From: Nocardia rhizosphaerihabitans
Lineage (GTDB): Bacteria > Actinomycetota > Actinomycetes > Mycobacteriales > Mycobacteriaceae
Reading direction: 5' to 3'
Assembly: GCF_014646295.1 (NCBI RefSeq)
Contig: NZ_BMNE01000002.1
Span: 931,440 to 995,439, forward strand
DNA length: 64,000 nucleotides
In this document: piece after piece, positions 39,647 through 47,504 of the stretch
Layout of the letters: every line of letters begins with the position of its first letter
How positions within the stretch are numbered: the stretch's first letter is position 1
Notes under the pieces: model-generated
Databases searched by the model: none
Seen by the model: only the letters and a program-made list of their open reading frames with translations
What the model was told of the DNA's origin: nothing
Translations under genes and position numbers: made by a program

Positions 39647-40509
39647 CGCACCCCCGGCCCGCGGTAGGTGACGGCCGCGGCGGTGGGTCCGCCGTCGGCC
39701 GCGACGAACAGCAGCGGCCGTTGCGTCAGCCCGGCATCGCGCGCCGCCACATAGGCGGCCGTCAACGCGGACGTGTGCGCGTCACCGGCGAAGTCGTCGG
39801 TCACCACGGCGCCGACACCGAGCTCTGCCGCCAGTGCGGCAGCGAAGCCGGGCGTCGGTTTGCCGCACACGAGCACGACCTGGGCCGCGTCGATATCGTC
39901 GGCCGCCAGCGCTTCGCGCGCCGCCGCGACCGCGTGCTCGACGAGTTCGGCGGTGTCGGTACCGAGCTCCACCGTCAACGCCGACCGGCCGGTGGAGCCC
40001 ATCGTCGACAGGTTCACATACCCCTGCGGGTCGGGCAGCGCGTCACCGGCGCTCACATGCACGCCGCCGAAACCGACAGCGTCGGTGGAATTCTCGAGCA
40101 CCAGTGCCGCGCCCACCGGTTCGAACGGGAAGTCGGCGTCGGCCCGCATCGACGGGTGCGCGTCGCCGGAGACGATGACCACGTGTCCGGCGGGCAGGTC
40201 GGCCAGCAGCGACGCGGCGACACCGACGGCATTGACCACGCCGCATGCCCCGTTCATCAGGTCGAACGACAGACACGGCACGTCACCGGGCCGGTACTCC
40301 AGGCCGATGCCTGCGGCCTGCTGGATGAGCGCCGCCACGGCCGGTTCGACGAGGTTCGCGTCGCGGTACACCCCGACATTGATCAGCGCGTCGATCTGTT
40401 CGGGCGTACAGCCCGCGCCGGTCAGCGCGGCACGCGCGGCCTCGGCCGCCTGGCCCACCGAACTGACTCCGCCGGTCTGCGTCACGGCCGAAGAAATGAT
40501 GATTCCCAT
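39643..40509 (-). CDS. Thiolase-fold synthase subunit, NltB/LstB-like
   Basis: A 288-residue protein of the ketoacyl synthase III fold, shorter than typical FabH. C89 (MNGACGVVNAV) is kept, but the positions matching the catalytic His and Asn of FabH/OleA read VCGKPTPGF and FAGDAHTS. E55 (NLVEPAVAAL) could be the glutamate that the LstB-type subunit of heterodimeric OleA homologs lends to the partner's active site. It lies 6 bp downstream of a full-length synthase gene, as expected for an obligate pair. Assignment as the NltB-like partner is inference. Confidence 0.7.
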   Translation of the reverse strand: MGIIISSAVTQTGGVSSVGQAAEAARAALTGAGCTPEQIDALINVGVYRDANLVEPAVAALIQQAAGIGLEYRPGDVPCLSFDLMNGACGVVNAVGVAASLLADLPAGHVVIVSGDAHPSMRADADFPFEPVGAALVLENSTDAVGFGGVHVSAGDALPDPQGYVNLSTMGSTGRSALTVELGTDTAELVEHAVAAAREALAADDIDAAQVVLVCGKPTPGFAAALAAELGVGAVVTDDFAGDAHTSALTAAYVAARDAGLTQRPLLFVAADGGPTAAAVTYRGPGVR

Positions 40510-40515
40510 ACTGTC

Positions 40516-41559
40516 CTATACCCGCAGATCGCCGATTGTCACCGACAGGAACCCGGCGACCACCCCGGAGGCGGCAGGCACGAGCAGCACCTTGGACCCC
40601 GGCGCGAGCAGACCCTGCCGCACTGCGTCGTGCAACACCACGAAATGCGATGTCGACGCGGTGTTTCCGTATCGGTCCAGCACCGCCAGCTTCGGCGGCA
40701 TCACCGAGTCGAACTCGCGCTCGGCGATCTTGTCGATCAATTCCACTGCGGGACCGCTGAATTGGTGATGAATCAGGTAGTCGTAACCCTCGTCGGCGAA
40801 GCCGGAGCCACGGGCGGTGAGGAATTCACGCTGCCGCGAGGTCCACAGCAGGTACCGCGACTCGTTGTGCATCGCGCGATTGTCGGTGTAGAGCGCCACA
40901 CCGGGACCCTGATCGCTCGGCATGCCGAGGCACAGTTTCGCGAACGCCGCACTGGTGTTGAGCTCGACGTAATCCAGGCCGGGTCCGTCGGTGCCGTCGA
41001 GGATCACCGCAGCGCCCGCGTCACCGACAGTGAGCGAGGCGAACTGCGGGTCGTACTTCTGCGAGATCTCGCGGACCGCGGTGTCGGAGATCGGCGTGAT
41101 GCACTCGCCGGAGACCACCATGCCCCGCCGGGCCGCACCGGACCGAATCATTCTGTCCAGCAACAGGACTCCGGTCATCATTCCGGCGCACGCATTGGAC
41201 ACGTCGAAGTGGATGGCCCGCGTCGCCCCGAGCGCGTTGCGCAGCAGCAGCGCGAACGACGGCTCGAAGCAGAAGTTCTCGCCGCGGGTGCGGGTGATCG
41301 AGCAGGAGATGATCACGTCCAGATCGGCGGCGTCGTACCGGGAATTCGCCAGCGCGCTGCGGGCGGCGGCGAGGGCGATGGTGTACGAGTCCTCCGGCCT
41401 GCCGTCCGGGTCGACGCCGCGGACGCGACGCGCCACGACCCCGCTGACCTTCTCCAGATCCAGGGGCGCGTCGACGGCCAATCGGCTCATCAACTCCGCT
41501 GTGGTCACCTCGCGGGCCGGCAGATACGCGCCGACGGCTTCGATTGTCGATCTCACCAT
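40516..41559 (-). CDS. Thiolase-fold synthase (OleA/NltA-like, KAS III family)
   Basis: A 347-residue KAS III-type condensing enzyme with a full triad: C124 (SNACAGMM), H265 (LIHHQFSG) and N299 (RYGNTASTS). OleA-type members join two fatty acyl-CoAs head-to-head to a 2-alkyl-3-keto acid. The paired second synthase, SDR and AMP ligase downstream favour this over FabH-type fatty acid initiation. ATG 41559 has GGAAG 7 bp upstream. It is the first gene of the minus-strand operon and diverges from a P450 gene across 108 bp. Confidence 0.75.
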   Translation of the reverse strand: MVRSTIEAVGAYLPAREVTTAELMSRLAVDAPLDLEKVSGVVARRVRGVDPDGRPEDSYTIALAAARSALANSRYDAADLDVIISCSITRTRGENFCFEPSFALLLRNALGATRAIHFDVSNACAGMMTGVLLLDRMIRSGAARRGMVVSGECITPISDTAVREISQKYDPQFASLTVGDAGAAVILDGTDGPGLDYVELNTSAAFAKLCLGMPSDQGPGVALYTDNRAMHNESRYLLWTSRQREFLTARGSGFADEGYDYLIHHQFSGPAVELIDKIAEREFDSVMPPKLAVLDRYGNTASTSHFVVLHDAVRQGLLAPGSKVLLVPAASGVVAGFLSVTIGDLRV

Positions 41560-41653
41560 GTGTTCACTTCCGAATATCGCGCGATGCACAATCCGCCATC
41601 AGCGCATCTCGTCGATCCTAGTCACAGACCTTCACTATTCGGTCACGGTCAAC

Positions 41654-41659
41654 TAGATT
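41654..41659 (+). promoter_or_regulatory. -10-like box for the P450 gene
   Basis: TAGATT lies 8 bp before the GTG of the P450 gene, which has no ribosome-binding site, so the transcript may be leaderless. The surrounding 108-bp gap also has to hold the promoter for the divergent synthase operon. Confidence 0.35.
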
Positions 41660-41667
41660 GTGCCGGG

Positions 41668-42879
41668 GTGTGGAGTGCCGCCCGACGCCATGAACTCACC
41701 CTCCTAGCCGCAGGTCAGCCCTGGCTGCCTGGCGTTCTGCTGCTCGGCAGGATCGCACGGCCGATTCGCAAGGTCCCCAAACTCGGCTGGTTCGTTGCCG
41801 ATCCGCTGGTCGCGCGCCAGATCTACAACGACAGCACGCACTTCAGCATCGTCTCCGAAGGCGCGGCCGGGCACTGGTGGGCGCAGGTCATCGGCGACTG
41901 GGTCGAGGACCTGTTCGAAGGCCCAGGCCATACCGAGCTGCGGACCACAGTGCGCGACCTGTTCACCCTCACCCACACCGATGCCCTCGTCGAGCGCGTA
42001 ATCGGCCCCGACCTGCGGGATCTGCGGGAGCGGCTGGCCGCGGGCGAGACCGTCGACATCGCCGCCCGCGCCCAGATCCTGGTCGGGCGCAGCGTGTCCG
42101 ACCTGGTCGGCATGCGCCCCGAGGACATCGCCGCGGCCATCGGCGGCGACCACACCGACGACCTGGACGCGCTGTTCCTGCGGCTGTTCCACCATGTCGA
42201 GGAGCTGGTCAACCTCGGTTTCGGCACCATGGCATCGACCACCCTCGACCCGGTCGCGGTGGCCCGCGCGAAGGAGCTGGCCGGGCAGTTGGCTGTCAAT
42301 GTCCCTAGCGCCTACGCACGCGCGGATCCCGACACCACCCTCGGGCGCTGCCGGGAGCTGGGTCTGGATGTCGAGCACGCGGCGGGGCTGGCGATTCTCA
42401 TGGCCGTGGCAGGCACCGACACCCTGGCCAGCGCCATGACCAGAATGGTCGCGATCATGCACGACACCGGGCAGCATCGGGCACTGCTCGGCGCGCCCGA
42501 GCGGCTGCCCGACGCGGTCCGTGAGACCCTGCGGGTGACCAGTCCGGCCTATCTGGTCGGGCGCTCGGTCACCGCCGACGTGAACATCGCCGGGCGCGAG
42601 CTGCGCGCGGGCGAGCACGTCAAGATCCTCACCTGGACGATCAACAACGCGGTCGGCGATTTCAGCGTGCACCGCGACTACGTGCCGGAGACCCGGCAGC
42701 TCTGGTTCGGCGGCGGCCGCCATCTGTGCCTTGGCGCGCAGCTCGTCCACTCCGAACTCACCGCGCTGCTCGCGGCGCTCACCGCGGCGGGCACACCGTG
42801 GCAGATCGTCGAGCGCCGCTACCGCCGCAAGGTCTTCATCCCCACCTACGAGACGCTGCGCATACGCCTCGCGAACTGA
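41668..42879 (+). CDS. Cytochrome P450
   Basis: A 403-residue soluble P450. The I-helix oxygen-binding AGTDTLAS, the ExxR motif in RETLRVTSP and the haem loop FGGGRHLCLGAQL with C354 are all present. The N terminus is uncertain. GTG 41668 is chosen because it gives a normal length and a -10-like TAGATT precedes it; the frame stays open far upstream, but that stretch is antisense to the synthase genes. It is divergent from the beta-lactone-type operon and may oxidise its product. Redox partners are not nearby. Confidence 0.88.
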   Translation: MWSAARRHELTLLAAGQPWLPGVLLLGRIARPIRKVPKLGWFVADPLVARQIYNDSTHFSIVSEGAAGHWWAQVIGDWVEDLFEGPGHTELRTTVRDLFTLTHTDALVERVIGPDLRDLRERLAAGETVDIAARAQILVGRSVSDLVGMRPEDIAAAIGGDHTDDLDALFLRLFHHVEELVNLGFGTMASTTLDPVAVARAKELAGQLAVNVPSAYARADPDTTLGRCRELGLDVEHAAGLAILMAVAGTDTLASAMTRMVAIMHDTGQHRALLGAPERLPDAVRETLRVTSPAYLVGRSVTADVNIAGRELRAGEHVKILTWTINNAVGDFSVHRDYVPETRQLWFGGGRHLCLGAQLVHSELTALLAALTAAGTPWQIVERRYRRKVFIPTYETLRIRLAN

Positions 42880-42939
42880 GCACCGCCCTGGCCGGGTAAT
42901 GGCGACGTTGTCCAGTCGGCGATTAAGCTGAGCATCGTC

Positions 42940-43275
42940 ATGGGAGAGCCGCACACACTGGAAGGATCGCCGGTCGAACTGGGCCGGCGCGCGATCAGCG
43001 ACGTCGAGATCGCCGCATGGGCTCAGCGATTCGACCTGCTCTCAGACCCCAACCGCCTGGAAATCCTGCTGTGCCTGCACCGCACCCCGGGCATCAGCGT
43101 CGGCGAACTCGCCGCCGCCATCGGCCGCACCGAGAACGCGATCTCCCAAGCCCTCCGCATCCTGCGCCACGAGGGCTGCGTCACCTCGACCCGCGAAGGT
43201 CGCACGGTCACCAACCGTCTGACCGACCCGATCATCCACGAAATACTCCACACCATCGGCGCCAAACACGCCTGA
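42940..43275 (+). CDS. ArsR-family regulator
   Basis: A 111-residue winged-helix regulator. LLSDPNRLEILLCLHRTPGI, VGELAAAIGRTENAISQALR (recognition helix) and the HEGCVTSTREGRTVTNRL wing are clear. There is only one cysteine between helix 2 and the wing (C69 or so), so metal sensing of the classic CxC type is unlikely. It lies 60 bp after the P450 gene on the same strand and could be co-transcribed with it. Confidence 0.88.
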   Translation: MGEPHTLEGSPVELGRRAISDVEIAAWAQRFDLLSDPNRLEILLCLHRTPGISVGELAAAIGRTENAISQALRILRHEGCVTSTREGRTVTNRLTDPIIHEILHTIGAKHA

Positions 43276-43338
43276 CGTTGCGGCTCAGGGGAATCCGTCG
43301 ACCTCGTCGGCGGATACCTCGGTCATGCCGACACTCCT

Positions 43339-43788
43339 TCAGCTCGCGGATCCGGGACGGACGATCATGAGGACGACCACAGCCGTCCAGAGCAGGTTGT
43401 AGATGCCTGCCAGCATCGACAGCACCCGCAGGCGCTTGCCGTCGTCGGGTTCGTCCAGTGCTTCGCGTTGCATCGGGTAGATCTGCACGGCGAGCAGACC
43501 GCCGGCGATGGCGGTGGTCACCATGGCGGTGGTGATCCAGATTTCGTTCATCCGGCCCTGGATCGTGGCCAGCACGATGCCGATCACCGGGACGATGATC
43601 GCGAGTTTGGCGTAGTTGCCGGTGATCCGGTGCAGGGCAACGGCCACGGACTTGCTGCGTACCGACTCGGGGTCGGGGCCGCCCGCGGCGACCGGGGCAT
43701 AGCGGGGGAACAGGCTGGTCGCGACCGCCGAACCCCCGACGAAGACGATGCCCGCGACCACATGCACGGACAACAACAGATGTTCCAC
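43339..43788 (-). CDS. DUF2269-like integral membrane protein
   Basis: A 149-residue protein with four predicted membrane helices: LLLSVHVVAGIVFVGGSAVA, LAIIVPVIGIVLATI, TTAMVTTAIAGGLLAVQI and AGIYNLLWTAVVVLMIV. The H in SVHVVAGIVFVGG is typical of the DUF2269 family. No function is known. It sits between two regulator genes without overlap. Confidence 0.75.
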   Translation of the reverse strand: MEHLLLSVHVVAGIVFVGGSAVATSLFPRYAPVAAGGPDPESVRSKSVAVALHRITGNYAKLAIIVPVIGIVLATIQGRMNEIWITTAMVTTAIAGGLLAVQIYPMQREALDEPDDGKRLRVLSMLAGIYNLLWTAVVVLMIVRPGSAS

Positions 43789-43883
43789 CTACCGACTCCC
43801 TCCGGCCTTCAATGTGGCTGAAGCTTAGCGCGAGTTTCAACAACATTGAAGGTCGGATTTGTCACGTCCGGTGACGGCGCGGG

Positions 43884-44348
43884 TCAGGGCGGCGACGCGC
43901 CGGTGAACGCGGCCACGATGGCCGCGCCGACCCGCCGCTGAATCGGGTCGGCCTCGGGCCCGAAAAGCTGAGTGTCCACCTGTGTCACCACTTTTCGTGC
44001 CTCACCGAGCAGCTGCGTCCCCGCCTCGGTGAGCTCGATCGCCGACGCGGACCCCGCCCGCGCGGTGCGATCCTGCACCAGCCCCGCCGCGACGAGTGAC
44101 TTCACCGCCGTGTGCACGCTCTGCACGCTCGTCCCCGACATCCGCGCCAGCTCGCTGAACGACGCCCCCGGCACCCCGTTGATGTGACCGAGCAGCCCGA
44201 GCCGGGCCACCGTGAGATCCAGCGGCGCCAAGGCCGCACTCAACTCGGCCTCGACCCGCCGAGACAGTGTGATCACCAAGATGGTCGGGCTCATCGCCGG
44301 CGGTCGGGGGCGGGGATTCTCGGTGGTCACCGAGCCATTTTCCCGCAT
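43884..44348 (-). CDS. MarR-family regulator
   Basis: A winged-helix regulator of about 154 residues. The core reads TILVITLSRRVEAELSAALA, LTVARLGLLGHINGVPGASF, LARMSGTSVQSVHTAVKSLV (recognition helix) and the wing LVQDRTARAGSASAIELTEA. The start is uncertain: ATG 44348, GTG 44330 and ATG 44294 are all in frame, none with a good ribosome-binding site. It follows luxC after a GC-rich hairpin on the same strand and may regulate the luxEC genes; this is inference. Confidence 0.85.
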   Translation of the reverse strand: MRENGSVTTENPRPRPPAMSPTILVITLSRRVEAELSAALAPLDLTVARLGLLGHINGVPGASFSELARMSGTSVQSVHTAVKSLVAAGLVQDRTARAGSASAIELTEAGTQLLGEARKVVTQVDTQLFGPEADPIQRRVGAAIVAAFTGASPP

Positions 44349-44349
44349 G

Positions 44350-44391
44350 CGCCCGCGCCCGGCGACGACAGGCCGGACGCGGGCGCGGGCG
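44350..44391 (-). terminator. GC-rich hairpin after luxC
   Basis: A 12-bp perfect stem (CGCCCGCGCCCG at 44350-44361 with its complement at 44380-44391) around an 18-nt loop, directly after the luxC stop. It lacks a T-run, so it may stabilise the luxEC mRNA 3' end or terminate weakly before the MarR gene. Confidence 0.45.
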
Positions 44392-44392
44392 A

Positions 44393-45763
44393 TCAGATGC
44401 CAGAGCGGATCATGCCCTTGCAGCGCATGAGGAATTCGGCGAGGTAGCCGTCGTGCGGTACGCCGGGGCGCAGCCACGTGGTGGGGTTGTCGCCGAGGTA
44501 GAGGTTGGTGATCGTCGGGTCGTTCAGGAGGGCGTCGACCAGTTCGCCGCGCGTGGTCATCGCGGTGAGGACGAGCGAATTCCGCAGGGGCGCAATGCCG
44601 TCGGTGGTGCGCCAGGGGCCGACCCAGACGCAGGGGAAGGCCAGTTCGACCCCGAGTTGCGGTGCGGTCGCGGAGTCGACCAGGTGTACGGCCGGGCGCA
44701 GTACCGCGCCGCCGGAGCGGAGTTCGTCGACGATGGTGTCGCCGCCGAGCAGGGGCCGCGCCGTGCCGGCGACCTCGTGCAGGTACTCGTCGATCGCGGT
44801 CACCGTCGCCACCGGTTGCACGGTGAGGATGGCGTCGGGGTGATCGGCGGGCAGGCTCGGGATGCGGGCGAGACGCTCGGCCAGCGCCTGCGCCACCGGC
44901 TCCGGATCGCCTTCGACCAGCACCGCGGTGGTGCAGGTGCAGGCGGTGCCGCCCAGGTGGCTCACCGAATCGGCGATCACCTCGATGTGGTCGCGCCAGT
45001 CGACGTCGGCGGTGATCAGGATCTTCGACCGGCCCGGCCCCTGGGTGAGCACGCGCGAGCTCGCACCGTACTTGTCGACGACATCCTGGCCGCCGTAGAC
45101 GATCGCGTAGTCGGCCTCGGCGATGATCACATCGGCGGCGGCGTAGTCGGTGGGCAGCAGGGTGATCGTCTCGGGCGGGAAGCCCGCCATCCGCAGGGCG
45201 CTCACCAGCCGGAAGGCGGTGAAGGGCTCGCGCGCCGACGGCCGGACCACGACCTTGTAGCCCAGCGCCAGCGCCTCCGGCCAGAGTCCGTGCACCGCGG
45301 GGGTGTTACCTGCCGCGTGTACCGCGAAGACGTCGCCCTTGCGGACCCACACGGCCGCGCCGTCGCGGGTGCGCGCGTCGGACCATTCGGCGACGGCGCC
45401 CGGTGGCATCGCCAAAGCCAGTGTGTCGCACTGGGATCGCAGGACCTCGGCGACCCACTCCACCGACTGGCGCACCACCTGCTGCGGCACCCCGGACACC
45501 GTCGAGACGATCCGGATGTACTCCTCGGGGTCGAGCCCGCCGATGGTCGCGGTGGTGAACAGCTCGGCGGCCTTCTTCATCAGGGCGAGGCGTTCCTCGG
45601 CGGGGACGGTCGGCGCCGACCGCATCGCCGCGATGGCGCGCCGCACGAACAGGGCCGGAACCTGGCCCAGCTCACCGACTTTCGTGCCGTCCAGCGCGGT
45701 GATCGGGATGCGCTGCCTGGCGCGGTAGGAGCCGGCGGGGCCCAGGGCGTCGATCTCGATCAT
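44393..45763 (-). CDS. luxC: LuxC-like acyl-CoA/acyl-protein reductase
   Basis: A 456-residue aldehyde-dehydrogenase-fold reductase of the LuxC family, which reduces an activated fatty acyl group to the aldehyde with NADPH. Features are WVRKGDVFAVHAAGNTPAV (nucleotide region), VVVRPSAREP, VIVYGGQD-like AIVYGGQDVV, and a catalytic-region cysteine pair in LGGTACTCTTA (C275, C277). The ATG shares one base with the luxE stop (TGATG), so the two are translationally coupled. There is no luxAB luciferase nearby, so the aldehyde must serve another purpose. Confidence 0.82.
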   Translation of the reverse strand: MIEIDALGPAGSYRARQRIPITALDGTKVGELGQVPALFVRRAIAAMRSAPTVPAEERLALMKKAAELFTTATIGGLDPEEYIRIVSTVSGVPQQVVRQSVEWVAEVLRSQCDTLALAMPPGAVAEWSDARTRDGAAVWVRKGDVFAVHAAGNTPAVHGLWPEALALGYKVVVRPSAREPFTAFRLVSALRMAGFPPETITLLPTDYAAADVIIAEADYAIVYGGQDVVDKYGASSRVLTQGPGRSKILITADVDWRDHIEVIADSVSHLGGTACTCTTAVLVEGDPEPVAQALAERLARIPSLPADHPDAILTVQPVATVTAIDEYLHEVAGTARPLLGGDTIVDELRSGGAVLRPAVHLVDSATAPQLGVELAFPCVWVGPWRTTDGIAPLRNSLVLTAMTTRGELVDALLNDPTITNLYLGDNPTTWLRPGVPHDGYLAEFLMRCKGMIRSGI

Positions 45764-46845
45764 CAGTACACACCCTCGATGACGGACTTGTCGGCGAAGG
45801 TCGACACCGGGCGCACATCGGCGACCGCGCAGCCCAGCGTGTTCGGCGCGGCCTCGGCGCGCAGCGCGGTGTCGCGCTCCAGATTGTTCGGCAGCAGAGC
45901 GTACTTGGTGAGGTGGTTCATCACGACCTGCCCGCGTTCGCCGACCGCGACATCGTCACCGGTGGCCGGGTCGACCACCCGGAACGCGATGTAGGGGCTC
46001 GGCGTATCGAACACGGCGAGGCCGTCCTCGCGTTCCTCGTCGCGCTCGCGCGACATGCCGAGGATGGTGGTGCTGCCGTACAGGCCTTTGAGCGGTATGC
46101 CGGGAAAGACCTCCTGCCGCAAGATCTCTCGCGTGTCGGCGTCCATGTGCGCCCCGCTCCAGCACAGGAACTTCACCTGCTTGCGCACCGCGTCGACCAG
46201 CTCCTCGCGCCGGGCCAGCCGCTCCAGCAGCGGCGGCGTCGCGATGAGGATGCCGACCGACTGGGTCGTCAGGATCGCGGCCGCCTGGTCGATGAGGTGC
46301 TCGGCGTAGCGATCGGCGCCCTCGGTGTCACCGGAGCCGATGAGCTGCTTGATCCACCGCGGGTCCAGATCGACGGTGAACTTCACCCCGTTGTGCCTGC
46401 GCGCGCGCCGGGAAGCGAACTCGCCGAACATGTGTGGGCCACTGGGCGCGATGGCGAGGGTGTTCGTGGTCCCCAGCTCGGCATAGTGGTGTTCGTCCCA
46501 CGACAGCGCGAATTCCATCCACCGCTCGAACATCACGAACCGCTTCGGCGCCCCCGTCGTCCCGCCGCTCTCGAAGATCCCCGCGATCTCCCGATCCGCC
46601 CCACGCAGCCCCCGCGGAATCAGATCCTCGACCGCGACGTCCCGGAATTCGTCGATCACGTTGGGAAACAACCGCAGATCGTCGAAGGTCCGCACGTCGG
46701 CCACCGGATCGAACTCGAGCCCCTCCGCCCGCCGCAACCAGTACGGGCTCCCCGTCTCGGCACCGAAATGCCAGCTCATCAACGCCCGGACGTAGTCGTC
46801 GGGATCGACGTCGACAGCGTCCAGATCGAGTATGTCGGAACACAT
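45763..46845 (-). CDS. luxE: LuxE-like acyl-protein synthetase
   Basis: A 360-residue adenylate-forming enzyme of the LuxE/PaaK group, which activates a fatty acid as acyl-AMP for transfer to LuxC. The nucleotide motif is FESGGTTGAPKRFVMF, followed by IAPSGPHMFGEF, LCWSGAHMDADTR and LYGSTTILGMSRERDEE. ATG 46845 is chosen because GGAGG lies 8 bp upstream. A longer reading begins at ATG 46893 and cannot be fully excluded. It forms a two-gene unit with luxC. Confidence 0.82.
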   Translation of the reverse strand: MCSDILDLDAVDVDPDDYVRALMSWHFGAETGSPYWLRRAEGLEFDPVADVRTFDDLRLFPNVIDEFRDVAVEDLIPRGLRGADREIAGIFESGGTTGAPKRFVMFERWMEFALSWDEHHYAELGTTNTLAIAPSGPHMFGEFASRRARRHNGVKFTVDLDPRWIKQLIGSGDTEGADRYAEHLIDQAAAILTTQSVGILIATPPLLERLARREELVDAVRKQVKFLCWSGAHMDADTREILRQEVFPGIPLKGLYGSTTILGMSRERDEEREDGLAVFDTPSPYIAFRVVDPATGDDVAVGERGQVVMNHLTKYALLPNNLERDTALRAEAAPNTLGCAVADVRPVSTFADKSVIEGVY

Positions 46846-46989
46846 GGCACAGCCTCCGAGGTGCGCAAACAATGGGCGTTCAGCGAGCTCCATCGTTCCG
46901 TTCCCACCCCTGTCCGAACCCCCGAGCGGACCCACGTCGATCAGACGATAGGAACGTCCATGGTCCGCCGGTGGCGGTGCGGATTCCGC

Positions 46990-47307
46990 CTACGCGGGAA
47001 GGGCGGGGACGGTGCGGGCGTGGGTTATCTCGGGGGAGACCGTGACGACGTCGCAGGCGGCTAAGAGCGTGTCGGGGAGGTCGGGGCCGAGGTGGGCGAG
47101 GCTGGGGGTGACTATGGCGGCGGCTTCGGTGGTGGCGACCACGTCGAGGAGGCGGCCGATGGGGTCGGTGGTGCGGTCGCTGAAGACGACGGTCTTGGTG
47201 AAGCGGTAGCCGAGACGTTCGGCTAGGGAGCGGATCTGCGTTTCGTCCCAGGACTGGGCGACACCCGAGATGTCGCGGCGCAGGTATCCGATCGCCGGTG
47301 GCTTCAT
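46990..47307 (-). CDS. Small resolvase-N-terminus-like hypothetical protein
   Basis: A 105-residue protein. Its opening AIGYLRRDISGVAQSWDETQ and the later IRSLAERLGY recall the N-terminal fold of serine recombinases. It lacks the catalytic Ser/Arg pattern and any DNA-binding tail, so recombinase activity is unlikely. ATG 47307 has no ribosome-binding site; TAGCGT (47315-47320) lies 7 bp upstream, suggesting a leaderless mRNA. Its function is unknown. Confidence 0.55.
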   Translation of the reverse strand: MKPPAIGYLRRDISGVAQSWDETQIRSLAERLGYRFTKTVVFSDRTTDPIGRLLDVVATTEAAAIVTPSLAHLGPDLPDTLLAACDVVTVSPEITHARTVPALPA

Positions 47308-47504
47308 GGGGGAGACGCTACCGGCGCGGGGTGTCCGTTGCCGTGAACGCGGGCGAACGTGAGTCGAATTCGCAATCTGACTGATGCTCATTTCGGAATC
47401 TCGTCCGCGGGGGTGCGGCGCCGTGATCTACTGCTCGCCAACTCGGGTGGAACGAGGTCTCGACGACGAGGTCGAGCGGCGCCCGGTGTACGCAGGAGAC
47501 AACG

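Noticed and set aside
41597..41659. Possible long palindrome between the P450 and synthase genes
   Set aside because: The TAGT and GACC ends match, but the arms differ in length and sequence, so I do not call an operator.
39565..41667. Upstream extension of the P450 frame over the synthase genes
   Set aside because: The extra 700 codons are antisense to two genes with clear catalytic motifs. Only the part from 41668 looks like a P450.
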